64,000 nucleotides of DNA from Clostridiales bacterium (GTDB lineage: Bacteria; Bacillota; Clostridia; DUPQ01): NCBI GenBank assembly GCA_023145435.1, contig JAGLDS010000007.1, positions 1 to 64,000 on the forward strand. The letters are read 5' to 3'. Below the pieces are notes generated by a model, which was not told the DNA's origin, made no database searches, and saw only the letters and a program-made list of their open reading frames with translations. The translations under genes and the position numbers were made by a program. Numbering within the stretch: position 1 is the first letter of the stretch; the number at the start of each line of letters is the position of its first letter. Below are positions 52,856-62,103 of this stretch, piece after piece.

Positions 52856-54878
52856 ACCAAAAGGATCAATTACAATATTTTTATGTATCACCATGCCTAT
52901 TATTATTATTTTATGTGCAGTGTTAGTAGATGTTTATTTATTAAAGAGTGGTAAAAGTATAATAACCAATCAGGTTGATATTGCTTGTTACTCAATTTTA
53001 GGTGAGTACTCTTCTTATTTAAAAAACCAGTATGACCTTTATGCTTATGAAATTGATGATTACTTATTGGAACCAATGGTTTTTGAATTAATGGAAAAGA
53101 ATCTAGCCGATTTATCTATTTATGATTTTAAAATTGAAGATATATCAATAAAAAAAGAAAACCCTTTAATTAGAACAGATATATTAACTACACAAATCCA
53201 AAAAATCATGAGTGATTCAATTTATAAAACAATCATTAACGAAACTTATGCTCGATTATCTTCTGTAACCTCAATAGGAGAAACACTACAAGTAATAAAA
53301 GATAAATGGGAATTTGATGAAGTTGTAAAAGTAATTAATGATAATCTAAGGTACTTAAAAATTATTATAGAAGGGGAGGGACAAGAGGTCTTTGTAAATA
53401 TGTTAGGTGAAAATAATGAATTTGATCAAGCGTTACAAGAATTTATGAGTATTTATCATAAGATTATAGATATTAATAATACTATTGCCATATTAGAAAA
53501 CCAAGCAGATGAGGGTATATATCAAGTTGAATTATTGTTACAAGATAAAGGTTATCTTAAAGAACAATTAGTAACAGTATATCAATTATCAATTAATAAA
53601 ATTTTAAGTGAACTTTTAGCAATCAATAACCAAGCAATTACTAAAATAACAGAGGTAGTACTTTCAATTGATAAGTTACATCTACTTTCAAGTATTATTG
53701 AAAGCAAAATTGAATCAATAGATCAATGCCCTGATTATTTAAAGGAAATTCTTATATATGTAAACACCATTCTTTATGATGTGGAAAGTGCTATTGTTAT
53801 TGAAACTTTTGAAATAGTAAAAGAAAAAATAAACGAAAATATAATATCACTTACATCTACCATAGTTATTACAGAAAATATATATGAAAAAGTACTAAAT
53901 GAGCAAACGATTTCAGATGATGAGCAAGTTTCCATGGATTTTTTATATCATAGTAATCTATCAATTAGTGTATATAGTTTATTAGAGGCTGGAAAGGAAG
54001 AAGATAAGAGAAACTTTTTTGAAAAAATTGGAGAACAGGTAATAACATTACAAGTTGGAGAGGATGCTATAATACCTGAAGGGACATACCTTCCATCAAA
54101 CCAAATATATTCTGATGAACAACTATTTGATATTGATGTAAGTGGAGATAGTACTGCTGATGCAGAAAATAAACTTGAACAAGCAAAGGGTTTGTTTTCA
54201 AAGCTAATTACTAATGTTAAAGAAGAAACCTATCTAAATGAATACATTTTACAGTATTTTATATATCAAACTTCTAAAGAAAAAATAATGTTTTCTCACT
54301 TTTTTAATAACGAAGTTGAATATATTTTATATGGAAGACATTCACAACATATGAATATGACTCTAACAAAAGGTACATTGCTACTAGCTAGATTTGCCTT
54401 GAATACTATCCATGTTTATTCTGATTTAGAAAAACAAACTAAAGCAAATACCATTGCTACTATGGTTGCTGGATGGTGGACCTTTGGTGCAGGAATTCCA
54501 GTTATGGCAAATTTAATACTTTGTGCTTGGGCAGTTGCGGAAGCTGGATTGGATGTTAAGGCTTTATCAAATGGAGAATATGTTCCTATTTATAAGCTAA
54601 CAGGAGATTGGAAATTAGACATTGGATTTAATAAAATTGGTAGCCAAACTCCAGAAATACTACAAATAAACTATGAAGACTATCTTAGGATTTTATTATA
54701 TGACAAGAATAAAGAAGATAAATTATTACGGGTTTTAGACATTATATCACTAAATAGTCCACCAACATTTGATTTAGGTCAAGCCTATACTACTATTTCC
54801 ATAGAAGTTACGGTTTCTCAAAAAAGTTTATTAGGGAAAAGACATGTTTATATCATTAAAACAACACAATCATACTAA
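52845..54878 (+). CDS. DUF5702/TadG-like membrane protein
   Basis: A 677-residue protein. The start KPKGSITIFLCITMPIIIILCAVLVDVYLLKSGKSII is the TadG/DUF5702 hallmark: a short positive N-terminus and a single membrane anchor with a Pro at the same place as in TadE. A long, probably extracytoplasmic, helical region follows, with heptad-like Ile/Leu/Asn stretches from about residue 130 to 440. Hydrophobic segments lie near 530-575 (ATMVAGWWTFGAGIPVMANLILCAWAVAEA). ATG 52845 is preferred to TTG 52839. The middle gene of a three-gene overlapping set. Confidence 0.78.
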   Translation: MYFKPKGSITIFLCITMPIIIILCAVLVDVYLLKSGKSIITNQVDIACYSILGEYSSYLKNQYDLYAYEIDDYLLEPMVFELMEKNLADLSIYDFKIEDISIKKENPLIRTDILTTQIQKIMSDSIYKTIINETYARLSSVTSIGETLQVIKDKWEFDEVVKVINDNLRYLKIIIEGEGQEVFVNMLGENNEFDQALQEFMSIYHKIIDINNTIAILENQADEGIYQVELLLQDKGYLKEQLVTVYQLSINKILSELLAINNQAITKITEVVLSIDKLHLLSSIIESKIESIDQCPDYLKEILIYVNTILYDVESAIVIETFEIVKEKINENIISLTSTIVITENIYEKVLNEQTISDDEQVSMDFLYHSNLSISVYSLLEAGKEEDKRNFFEKIGEQVITLQVGEDAIIPEGTYLPSNQIYSDEQLFDIDVSGDSTADAENKLEQAKGLFSKLITNVKEETYLNEYILQYFIYQTSKEKIMFSHFFNNEVEYILYGRHSQHMNMTLTKGTLLLARFALNTIHVYSDLEKQTKANTIATMVAGWWTFGAGIPVMANLILCAWAVAEAGLDVKALSNGEYVPIYKLTGDWKLDIGFNKIGSQTPEILQINYEDYLRILLYDKNKEDKLLRVLDIISLNSPPTFDLGQAYTTISIEVTVSQKSLLGKRHVYIIKTTQSY

Positions 54879-55653
54879 AGGGTCAATTACAGTTGAAGCA
54901 CTAATGGTTTTACCCATTGTTATTATAATTTTTTCTTGCTTTTTATATCTTATAGCTTATATTTCTGTGATAACAACTATTAAAAATGACTTACATGAAA
55001 AAGTATTAGAAATGGCAGTTTATGATTATGCCATAGGTTTTTCTTTACCTACAATTGTTAGATTATATGATAAAGAACAAAAAGACACACGACATCTTAC
55101 TTATGCTTTTTGTCATAGTGAAACCTTTGGTAACCAAATAACTCTTGTTTTTGATGGGGTCTTTAATGGATATGTAAGTACATCTAAAATTCATCTTTCG
55201 CAAACTATCTATAAATTTAACGGAGATCATTTAGATTATGATGATGAATTTATTTGGGAACTTGATAATTTCACAAGAGGAGAGAAAGTTGAAATACTCT
55301 TTGGAGGAAATTTACCAAGGTATTTTCCTACTATTGATTACTATGATGAATTAACAGGAAAGGTGCTATCAATTACAAGTGTTAATACAACATATGAAAC
55401 TTATCAAAACTATATTGGATTATATGAGAGAATAGTAAAAGATATAAATAAATTAAATAGTTTTAAGGGAACAATATTTGAAGATATATCAATAGATTAT
55501 AGAGATATTACACAAAAAGAACTATTAGTTGTACTCCCTACTAATTCGTTAAATAGAGAACAACTAGCTGCAATTGAGGAGTTAACGATAATATGTAAAC
55601 AATTTAATATTTTATTTACTATTAAAAGATATCAAAAAGCGTTGATTGAATAG
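54844..55653 (+). CDS. TadE-like pseudopilin with large C-terminal domain
   Basis: A 269-residue protein with the TadE motif TKGSITVEALMVLPIVIIIFSCFLYLIAYI at residues about 11-40, then about 225 residues of beta/alpha extracytoplasmic domain with no recognised motif (SIDYRDITQKELLVVLPTNSLNREQLAAIEEL near the end). AGGGAAAAG lies before the ATG, and the 5' end overlaps the DUF5702 gene by 35 bases, so the three Tad-like genes are translationally linked. Confidence 0.75.
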   Translation: MFISLKQHNHTKGSITVEALMVLPIVIIIFSCFLYLIAYISVITTIKNDLHEKVLEMAVYDYAIGFSLPTIVRLYDKEQKDTRHLTYAFCHSETFGNQITLVFDGVFNGYVSTSKIHLSQTIYKFNGDHLDYDDEFIWELDNFTRGEKVEILFGGNLPRYFPTIDYYDELTGKVLSITSVNTTYETYQNYIGLYERIVKDINKLNSFKGTIFEDISIDYRDITQKELLVVLPTNSLNREQLAAIEELTIICKQFNILFTIKRYQKALIE

Positions 55654-55709
55654 AACAATGAAAATAATATGGTGTATAATGCTATTAATGACAATAAAAG
55701 AGGTATGAT

Positions 55710-56123
55710 ATTATTATACAAAAAATTAAACAGCTATTAACAACATATAAGCGGCCTATTAGATTTGTAACAGTGGGTGTATTAAATACTATGGTAGATT
55801 TTCTTTTATTTATTATCTTCTATCAAGTTATAGGAATTTATTATACAATTTCACAAGTTATTGGTTATAGTGGGGGAGTCATAAATAGTTTTACATGGAA
55901 TAAACTTTGGACATTTGAAAGCAAAAAAAGCAAAGGACAGACAGTTTTAGAGTTTTTGCGATTTATGGTTATTAACGGAATATCGTTAAGTGCTTCAGTC
56001 CTTTTGATTAAGTGGTTAGTAGAAGAGGGTTCCTGGAATGTATTGATTGCTAAAGTTCTTGTTACCTTAGTAGCTCAGTTAATTAACTATACAGGATATA
56101 AATTGTGGGTGTTTAAAAAATGA
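55710..56123 (+). CDS. GtrA family membrane protein with AUU start (or frameshift)
   Basis: A four-helix membrane protein of the GtrA family, thought to move lipid-linked sugars across the membrane. The family start is QKIKQLLTTYKRPIRFVTVGVLNTMVDFLLFIIFYQ, with SYSGGVINSFTWNKLWTF as the second signature. The track begins at GTG 55773, inside helix 1. In the same frame the sequence extends upstream to ATT 55710, six bases after GAGG, giving the full N-terminus and 137 residues. The nearest ATG (55705) is in another frame and stops after 11 codons. Either ATT initiates or there is a one-base frameshift. Confidence 0.72.
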   Translation: MIIQKIKQLLTTYKRPIRFVTVGVLNTMVDFLLFIIFYQVIGIYYTISQVIGYSGGVINSFTWNKLWTFESKKSKGQTVLEFLRFMVINGISLSASVLLIKWLVEEGSWNVLIAKVLVTLVAQLINYTGYKLWVFKK

Positions 56124-58105
56124 GTTTAAAAAATAAAATTTATAAAAGACTTTTAGAATATCAAAAAGATGTAGTATTTAATCATCGTTTTTCAAAATTA
56201 GTTGACAGTGAAATCGTTGAATGGACAGATGCTCTTTATAAAAATAATATTGTGTTTATAGCAGCTGATATGCAGTTTCATTTTGATGATTTTAAAAAAA
56301 TGGATTTTACAGGGCCAGAAATAAACCATCAAGAATGGCAACAACAAATAAATCGTTTTTTCTGGCTAAAGTTTGCAACGATTGAATATCAAAAAAACAA
56401 GTCAGATCATATGGCTAATATTGTATTTGACACCGTAAATGCTTGGATGGATTTTTGGCCTAATTATGGAGAATTAACAGACATCTATCCCTTCAGACAA
56501 CATGAATTTTGGGATCCAATGATAAATACATCCATAAGATTAGGATTTAATAATCTTAATGGATGGGTTGGATGTGTTCCACACTTTTTTTCTCATCCTT
56601 TATTTACAGAAGAGTTTGTAGAAAAAATGGTAGAGTGTATTTTATGGCAAATAAAGCCTATGGTGTATAATAATCGTTATCGAGGCGGTGAAAATAATTG
56701 GAGACCAAACGAATTAGATAGCATATTATTTATATCACAAGTAATTCCAGGAGCAGAAAAATATCAAGAATATGCAGTTAGTCACCTAAATGATGCATTT
56801 ATATCACAATTTGAAAGTGATGGTTCACATATAGAACATACTGATGACTACCATAATTGGATGAGTGATGTTTTTGCTAATTTAGCTATGTTAGCAAAAA
56901 AACGACCATCTCTTGGCCTTAAGATTGATTTGGGAAAAATAATAAAAATTATGGATTACGGACTAATTTGTAAAGCACCTGATGGACGTTCATTTGGGAT
57001 TCATGATTCACAAGCCTGGCATGAAAACAACCCAACGATTATTTATGATTATCTTGATAAGCGAGATAAAATCGCTTCGCTTATTAATCAACTAACCTTT
57101 AAAGAAAAATACAAAAATCAGTTTGATGTATCGTTTTTAAAAGCTAGACAGTTTTTCTTACGTACATCATGGGACTATGATGCTACCATGGTATATTTTG
57201 ATGCAAGTAAATGGGGTGGCTGGCATACCCATATGTCAAGAAATTCAGTTAATATTTATCATGGAAATAAAATGATAATTACCGATCCTGGAACGCTAAA
57301 TTATGGAAACAACTTGGATAGAGAGTATGGCAAATCAACTTGCGCACATAATACTATAACTATTGATAATATGACGCAAAACATATCTTCTAACCCAGAA
57401 ATTGAACATTTTGAATCAACTAATCAATTAAGTCTTATTATTAGTGATTATACTGGAGGATACAAATCGTTTTATGATAATTCTAATGCAATTGTTGCTG
57501 AACATGAGAGAATATTCTTATGGGTAAAGAATCATTTTATGTTAGTTTTTGATAATATAAATATTCAAGGGAATACAACAAAAAAAGTTATAGCTAGTCA
57601 TTGGCAATACAAGGCAAAGGATGTGTTTCATGATAGTAATAAACAATTAAGTCATTCGATTTTTAGCGATTATAATATATTAATTAAAAAAGTATATTCA
57701 AATGTAGAAACTAGTTCGACTATTTATAAAGGTCAAAAAGATCCTATGTTAGGGTATAATTCGAAAACTGGAAATAAATTAAGTGGCTCAACTCCTGCAC
57801 CTATGTTTTCAATTGAAGCTGAAACTAATAAAGATGTTATTAAAATTGGACAGCTTATTATACCTTACAAAGGTGATATACCACCTAATGTTAGTGTGAC
57901 TAGAAAGAAAACAAATTATGCTTTACTATTTAATATCTTAATAGATGATTATAAATTTGAAGTAGTATCTCACTATTTTGTTAGAGACTTCTTAAAATCT
58001 AACTCTGCAATTAGAGAAATTGAAGAGTTTAATAGTTTTGCACGATTCATTGTTAATGGATATAAAAATAACAAGCGTTTTTTGAAATGGAGTTATATGG
58101 GTTAA
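56120..58105 (+). CDS. Heparinase II/III-like polysaccharide lyase family protein
   Basis: A 661-residue protein with no signal peptide. The N-terminal about 330 residues form an alpha-helical toroid-like region (NSLDRFRQHEFWDP style: FWDPMINTSIRLGFNN, RPNELDSILFISQ). The C-terminal beta-sandwich domain has the heparinase II/III signature GGWHTHMSRNSVNIYHGNKMIITDPGTLNYG and STCAHNTITIDN, in which the His and Tyr catalysts are expected. Family members cleave uronate-containing polysaccharides. The absence of an export signal is unusual for a lyase of external glycans. ATGA overlap with gtrA. Confidence 0.8.
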   Translation: MSLKNKIYKRLLEYQKDVVFNHRFSKLVDSEIVEWTDALYKNNIVFIAADMQFHFDDFKKMDFTGPEINHQEWQQQINRFFWLKFATIEYQKNKSDHMANIVFDTVNAWMDFWPNYGELTDIYPFRQHEFWDPMINTSIRLGFNNLNGWVGCVPHFFSHPLFTEEFVEKMVECILWQIKPMVYNNRYRGGENNWRPNELDSILFISQVIPGAEKYQEYAVSHLNDAFISQFESDGSHIEHTDDYHNWMSDVFANLAMLAKKRPSLGLKIDLGKIIKIMDYGLICKAPDGRSFGIHDSQAWHENNPTIIYDYLDKRDKIASLINQLTFKEKYKNQFDVSFLKARQFFLRTSWDYDATMVYFDASKWGGWHTHMSRNSVNIYHGNKMIITDPGTLNYGNNLDREYGKSTCAHNTITIDNMTQNISSNPEIEHFESTNQLSLIISDYTGGYKSFYDNSNAIVAEHERIFLWVKNHFMLVFDNINIQGNTTKKVIASHWQYKAKDVFHDSNKQLSHSIFSDYNILIKKVYSNVETSSTIYKGQKDPMLGYNSKTGNKLSGSTPAPMFSIEAETNKDVIKIGQLIIPYKGDIPPNVSVTRKKTNYALLFNILIDDYKFEVVSHYFVRDFLKSNSAIREIEEFNSFARFIVNGYKNNKRFLKWSYMG

Positions 58106-58107
58106 TC

Positions 58108-58899
58108 ATGAAAAAGAAGTTAATTATTGTTATTACCATATTGGTTGTTTTAGTCGTATTTTTCTATCCCCTTAGAAGTTATCTTGTAATGGGGGTTTAT
58201 TCGACCATTCATAAAAAAGATAGTGTATTTGAAAAATATGATGTACCTTTACAAATAAAGGGAGGATTAGCTACTTTTAAAAGTGATTATTATCCATTCA
58301 TTATGTATTTTAACGATTCAGAAGGATTTTCTAGATTTTCAGGTATAGATAGTGAGTTATCAATTATATATAATTTTGGTTCCTTTAATTTTCCGTATAT
58401 TGCTTCTTCACTATTTAATGAAAAATCACCATATTATTCTACTTTTTATGGAGTTTATGCAGTTAAACCAAAAGACCAAAAACAATTATTTGGATTTGAT
58501 AATGGGAAATTAATTGAAAGTCAATTAGTGTTAGTTCCTGAATATGACTTGACTCAGTTAGTGTTAAAAGGTTTAGGATGTGAAAATATTGAATTTTCAT
58601 ATGAGATTATGGATAGCTCTAAATCAGTTAATGATTTTGTTGTGGTTGATGCAATAATTACTACAAATTCGATGGCACATGAATATCAAGGATTTATTAG
58701 AAATTATTTGCAATATGGACGACCTTATTTGTGGTTACAGCCTAAAACGTCTTTTAAACAAGCAACTTACTATGGTAAAATATATGCTTCAGTAATAAGT
58801 GAAAGTAATATAACACTTTGTTATTATATTATAACTCAAAACATTGAAACATTAGAAGAATGTGAAGAAATTTTCTTAGGTGAATTCAGTAATAAATAA
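58108..58899 (+). CDS. Membrane-anchored protein of unknown function
   Basis: Not recognised. A 263-residue protein with one N-terminal membrane segment (about residues 3-20, KKLIIVITILVVLVVFFYPL) and a mixed alpha/beta extracytoplasmic domain with several aromatic-rich strands (YYPFIMYFNDSEGF, FNFPYIASSLF). It lies two bases after the heparinase-like gene and before the glycosyltransferase. ATG 58108 gives the expected signal anchor; the track's 58087 is an alternative because neither has a clear ribosome site. Role in glycan assembly is inferred from neighbours. Confidence 0.62.
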   Translation: MKKKLIIVITILVVLVVFFYPLRSYLVMGVYSTIHKKDSVFEKYDVPLQIKGGLATFKSDYYPFIMYFNDSEGFSRFSGIDSELSIIYNFGSFNFPYIASSLFNEKSPYYSTFYGVYAVKPKDQKQLFGFDNGKLIESQLVLVPEYDLTQLVLKGLGCENIEFSYEIMDSSKSVNDFVVVDAIITTNSMAHEYQGFIRNYLQYGRPYLWLQPKTSFKQATYYGKIYASVISESNITLCYYIITQNIETLEECEEIFLGEFSNK

Positions 58900-58908
58900 T
58901 GATATAAT
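58900..58908 (+). promoter_or_regulatory. Internal extended -10 promoter for the glycosyltransferase
   Basis: TG-A-TATAAT lies just after the stop codon of the anchored protein, 16 bases before the AUG of the next gene. It would allow separate expression. Confidence 0.5.
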
Positions 58909-58924
58909 CATCAAGAGGTTGTGT

Positions 58925-60085
58925 ATGGAAATAATACAGAATAAAAAATTTAAAATTACTTTTATTATAGTTGTTAGTTTTCTAGCAATAGTTATTAGAT
59001 ATATGTTTAAAGATTATCAGTCACCTGATTTTTTCTGGTATTTAAATGTATGGTTTGAAGAGATAACTGCTAAAGGGGGATTTTTAGCTTTAAGTCAGCC
59101 TATTTCTAATTATTCACCTCTTTATATTTATTTCATGGCAATTATGACATATATTCCGGTTTTTTCTTTGTTTCAGATAAAAATATTTTCAATATTATTT
59201 GATTTTGTTGCAGCTTATTACGTTTTTAAAATTGTAGAATTAAAGTTTAAAGAGGGTTTTACACCTTATTTTGCTTATGCAATAACATTGTTTATACCAA
59301 CTGTCATTTTAAATGGCGCATTTGCAGCGCAGTGTGATATGATTTTTACAGCCTTTTTAATTGGAATGATTTATTACTTAATGAAAGAGAAAAATATATT
59401 AGCAATGGTGTTTTTTGGTATTGCTGTTGCATTTAAATTACAAGCTATTTTTATAGCTCCATTATTATTAGTTCTCTTGTTACGAAAAAAATTAAAATTA
59501 TGGCAATTGCTTCTTTCACCTACTATGTATGTTATAACACTTCTACCCGCATATTTTATTGGTCGCCCCTTTAAAGAACTAATTACTATTTACTTTACTC
59601 AAGTTGGGTATTATCCATACTTAACAATGAATTGTGCAAATATCTATCAGTTTTTTCCAGATGCAGATTTTATTTTATTTAATAAAATAGGATTAATTAC
59701 TACTTTTATAATAGTTCTTGTAATAAGTTTATGGGTTGGATTAAATAAAAGTAAACTTACTACTGATTTGATTGTTGAAACTGCAATTCTTTTTTTATTA
59801 GTATTACCTTTTTTCTTACCACAGATGCATGAGAGATATTATTTTCCAGCAGAAGTACTTGTGGTTATTTATGCTTTTTATAATAAAAAGTTCTTTTATA
59901 TATCAATTGCTTTAATTGCTACTGTATTTTTAAGTTATGGACCATTTGTGTTTAATACTCACCTGTTAGACATGAGAGTTCTTGCTGTCATGATATTTAC
60001 TATTATCTTGTTTTTTATAACTGATATATATGGAAAACTAAAAGATGAAGTTCTAATTGAAGAAAAAACTGCTGTAGAAGATTGA
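58925..60085 (+). CDS. Polytopic membrane glycosyltransferase (GT87/PMT-like)
   Basis: A 386-residue protein with about ten to twelve membrane segments. The early loop MFKDYQSPDFFWYLNVWFEEI has the Asp-rich signature of GT-C enzymes, and LPFFLPQMHERYYFPAEVLVV matches the polyprenol-phosphate-mannose-type motif PxMHERYFFPA. Such enzymes move a sugar from a polyprenyl phosphate donor to an acceptor outside the membrane. GtrA upstream would supply the donor. AAGAGG fixes ATG 58925; the track's 58880 is upstream in the previous gene. Confidence 0.78.
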   Translation: MEIIQNKKFKITFIIVVSFLAIVIRYMFKDYQSPDFFWYLNVWFEEITAKGGFLALSQPISNYSPLYIYFMAIMTYIPVFSLFQIKIFSILFDFVAAYYVFKIVELKFKEGFTPYFAYAITLFIPTVILNGAFAAQCDMIFTAFLIGMIYYLMKEKNILAMVFFGIAVAFKLQAIFIAPLLLVLLLRKKLKLWQLLLSPTMYVITLLPAYFIGRPFKELITIYFTQVGYYPYLTMNCANIYQFFPDADFILFNKIGLITTFIIVLVISLWVGLNKSKLTTDLIVETAILFLLVLPFFLPQMHERYYFPAEVLVVIYAFYNKKFFYISIALIATVFLSYGPFVFNTHLLDMRVLAVMIFTIILFFITDIYGKLKDEVLIEEKTAVED

Positions 60086-60112
60086 AAACAATATACTTGT
60101 TATTTAGCAAAC

Positions 60113-60144
60113 AAAAAGAGGATGGATTTTTTCCATCCTCTTTT
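60113..60144. terminator. Bidirectional terminator
   Basis: AAAAGAGGATGGA-TTTTT-TCCATCCTCTTTT. The stem has T and A tracts on both sides, so it can stop transcription from the glycosyltransferase (+) and the nucleotidase (-), which converge here. Confidence 0.88.
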
Positions 60145-60163
60145 ATACTAAGGTTTTACTTCT

Positions 60164-61840
60164 CTATGGAGTTACTAACATTTGGCCAATATAGATCATA
60201 TTAGGATCATCAATTGTTGCTTCGTTCATTTCATAAAGTTCCGCCCATGTTAATGCATATATTGCAGCAATACTTGATAGTGTATCACCAGCAACTACTT
60301 CATAGGTTCCATCTGTACCAACATAAGAACCTTCAATAACTGTTACTCTGTTTTCTGGTAGTGGAGCAATAACTCCTCTAGCCATAATGTAGTCAATTAC
60401 AGCTTCGTCAAGAGCTTTATACTCATTAACTGTTTCTGTCATTAACATAGAATAACCATCACCACCTGCTGCCATGAAATCGTTAGTAGCTAGGATATAG
60501 GTAGCTTCTAAATTAATAGGTTCACCATTTACTAGTAAATTAACAATTCTTTCACCTACAGGTTTTGATAAGTCAATTGAAAATGACATACCACCAACAT
60601 GTGGGAATTTACCTGATGCATCAGGATATGAACTTGTTCCATATTCTAATGCTTCTTTAATAATTGCACCTGTTACTTCTTTAGTGATAATGTAGTTACC
60701 AAAAGGTAGAACTGTAATAATATCTCCTTTTGTAATGTAACCTGCATCAATACTAGATCTAATACCACCACCATTAGTAATTGCAGCATCTGCACCAGAT
60801 TCTTCTAACATTGCATTAGTTACAAGATTACCCATATTTGTTTCACCAGTTCTAACAAAGCCTCTTTCACCTTGTAATAGTAAAGTTGTTCTTCCAACTT
60901 CTTCTGATAAAATTACTTCTTGAGCTGCACTGATTGATTCAGCTAAAGCCAATACTTCTGCATTTGGAACTGTTTCAGCAGCATCGTCTTTGGTAATTAA
61001 TGAAGCTACTTTTGCAGTAACCACATTACCTACAACGGTAATTTCAACTACACCTAAATTTTTGTCATATTCTCCAGTACTTGCAATTAAAGTTCCGTTT
61101 ACAATTAAACCTTCTGGAAATATAGTATGACTGTGTCCATCAATAATAACATCAATACCATCAACATCTGTAGCCACTTTTTCACTGGTATAGAAACTAT
61201 CCTTATCAGTTCCTAAATGAGCTAGGGCTATAATAACATCGCAACCTAATCCTTCTAATAGTGTTACCATTTCTTGTGCTTTCTCTGAAGGATCTGCGAA
61301 GGTCAACCCTGCAACATTGTCAGGATGTGTCTTATAGGTGGTTTCAGGAGTAGCTAATCCAAAAATACCAACTTTTACACCATCAAATGTCATAATTTCA
61401 TATGGGTCTAATAAGGTTGTACCTGTACTGGTCATTACATTGGCAGAAATAATTGGAAAATCTGCCATATCAGCTAATTCTAATAATCGTTCATAACCAT
61501 AATTAAAATCATGATTACCAGGGGTCAAAAGATCATAACCCATGAGGTTATAGATTTCTACAATACTAGCACCTTCTTCTAATGTGGCAATTGTTTGGCC
61601 ATGGAAAGTGTCTCCTGCATCCATTAGTATTGTGTTAGGGTTTTCAGCACGAAGTTCTTCAACTAAAGTGGCGATTTTAGCTAATCCCATTCCAGCATAT
61701 TTACCTTCAAATACTCTTGCGTGAGTGTCATTAGTATGAGCAATAACAATTGTGGTATCAGCAGCTAAAACATTTGAAGGTATCAAAACAGTTAGTAGTA
61801 ATGATAAAACAAGTACTATCGTCATTAGTTTTCTTTTCAT
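60164..61840 (-). CDS. Exported 5'-nucleotidase/UDP-sugar hydrolase family protein with LysM domain
   Basis: A 558-residue exported enzyme. A signal peptide (about residues 1-26, ending NVLAADTT) precedes the metallophosphoesterase domain: AHTNDTHAR, DAGDTFHGQ, GNHDFNYG, ALAHLGTDKD and GHSHTIF ligate two metals. The C-terminal substrate domain has NGGGIRSSIDAG and NDFMAAGGDGYSML. A short LysM repeat closes the protein (YEVVAGDTLSSIAAIY), fixing it to the cell wall. It likely releases nucleosides from external nucleotides. A 19-bp palindrome lies before it. Confidence 0.9.
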   Translation of the reverse strand: MKRKLMTIVLVLSLLLTVLIPSNVLAADTTIVIAHTNDTHARVFEGKYAGMGLAKIATLVEELRAENPNTILMDAGDTFHGQTIATLEEGASIVEIYNLMGYDLLTPGNHDFNYGYERLLELADMADFPIISANVMTSTGTTLLDPYEIMTFDGVKVGIFGLATPETTYKTHPDNVAGLTFADPSEKAQEMVTLLEGLGCDVIIALAHLGTDKDSFYTSEKVATDVDGIDVIIDGHSHTIFPEGLIVNGTLIASTGEYDKNLGVVEITVVGNVVTAKVASLITKDDAAETVPNAEVLALAESISAAQEVILSEEVGRTTLLLQGERGFVRTGETNMGNLVTNAMLEESGADAAITNGGGIRSSIDAGYITKGDIITVLPFGNYIITKEVTGAIIKEALEYGTSSYPDASGKFPHVGGMSFSIDLSKPVGERIVNLLVNGEPINLEATYILATNDFMAAGGDGYSMLMTETVNEYKALDEAVIDYIMARGVIAPLPENRVTVIEGSYVGTDGTYEVVAGDTLSSIAAIYALTWAELYEMNEATIDDPNMIYIGQMLVTP

Positions 61841-61868
61841 TTTATTTTCCTCCTATAATAATTTATAT

Positions 61869-61887
61869 AAATACTATGATAGTATTT
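61869..61887. promoter_or_regulatory. 19-bp palindrome (candidate operator)
   Basis: AAATACTAT-G-ATAGTATTT is a perfect 19-bp inverted repeat with a one-base centre, 28 bases upstream of the nucleotidase start. The 7-1-7 core ATACTAT-n-ATAGTAT has the shape of a Fur-family operator. No regulator gene is adjacent. Confidence 0.5.
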
Positions 61888-61896
61888 TATAAAACT

Positions 61897-61923
61897 AAAA
61901 AATCACCTAATAAAATATTAGGT
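61897..61923 (-). terminator. Terminator upstream of the nucleotidase gene
   Basis: On the minus strand ACCTAATA-TTT-TATTAGGT, then GATTTTTTAG. It probably ends transcription from the PHP gene about 180 bases upstream. Confidence 0.65.
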
Positions 61924-62103
61924 TATTCTTTTGTAAATTGCTTAAAAATTTAAGATTATCTTATGTATTAAATTGTTGAATATATTTTAAGTCCTATTCT
62001 ACTGTTTTTTAGAATACGCAATTAATGTCTCCTTAATTATAGTCTTTTTTACACCGGTTTTCAAGAGTACTAAGCATTAAAAAAACTTTTTAATTACATC
62101 ATG

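Noticed and set aside
55705-55740. ATG mini-ORF of 11 codons before gtrA as a leader peptide
   Set aside because: No attenuator hairpin follows, and the adjacent in-frame GtrA N-terminus explains the ribosome site better.
61750-61953. Plus-strand 67-codon ORF across the nucleotidase 5' end
   Set aside because: Overlaps the signal-peptide codons and leader on the other strand; no coding signature.
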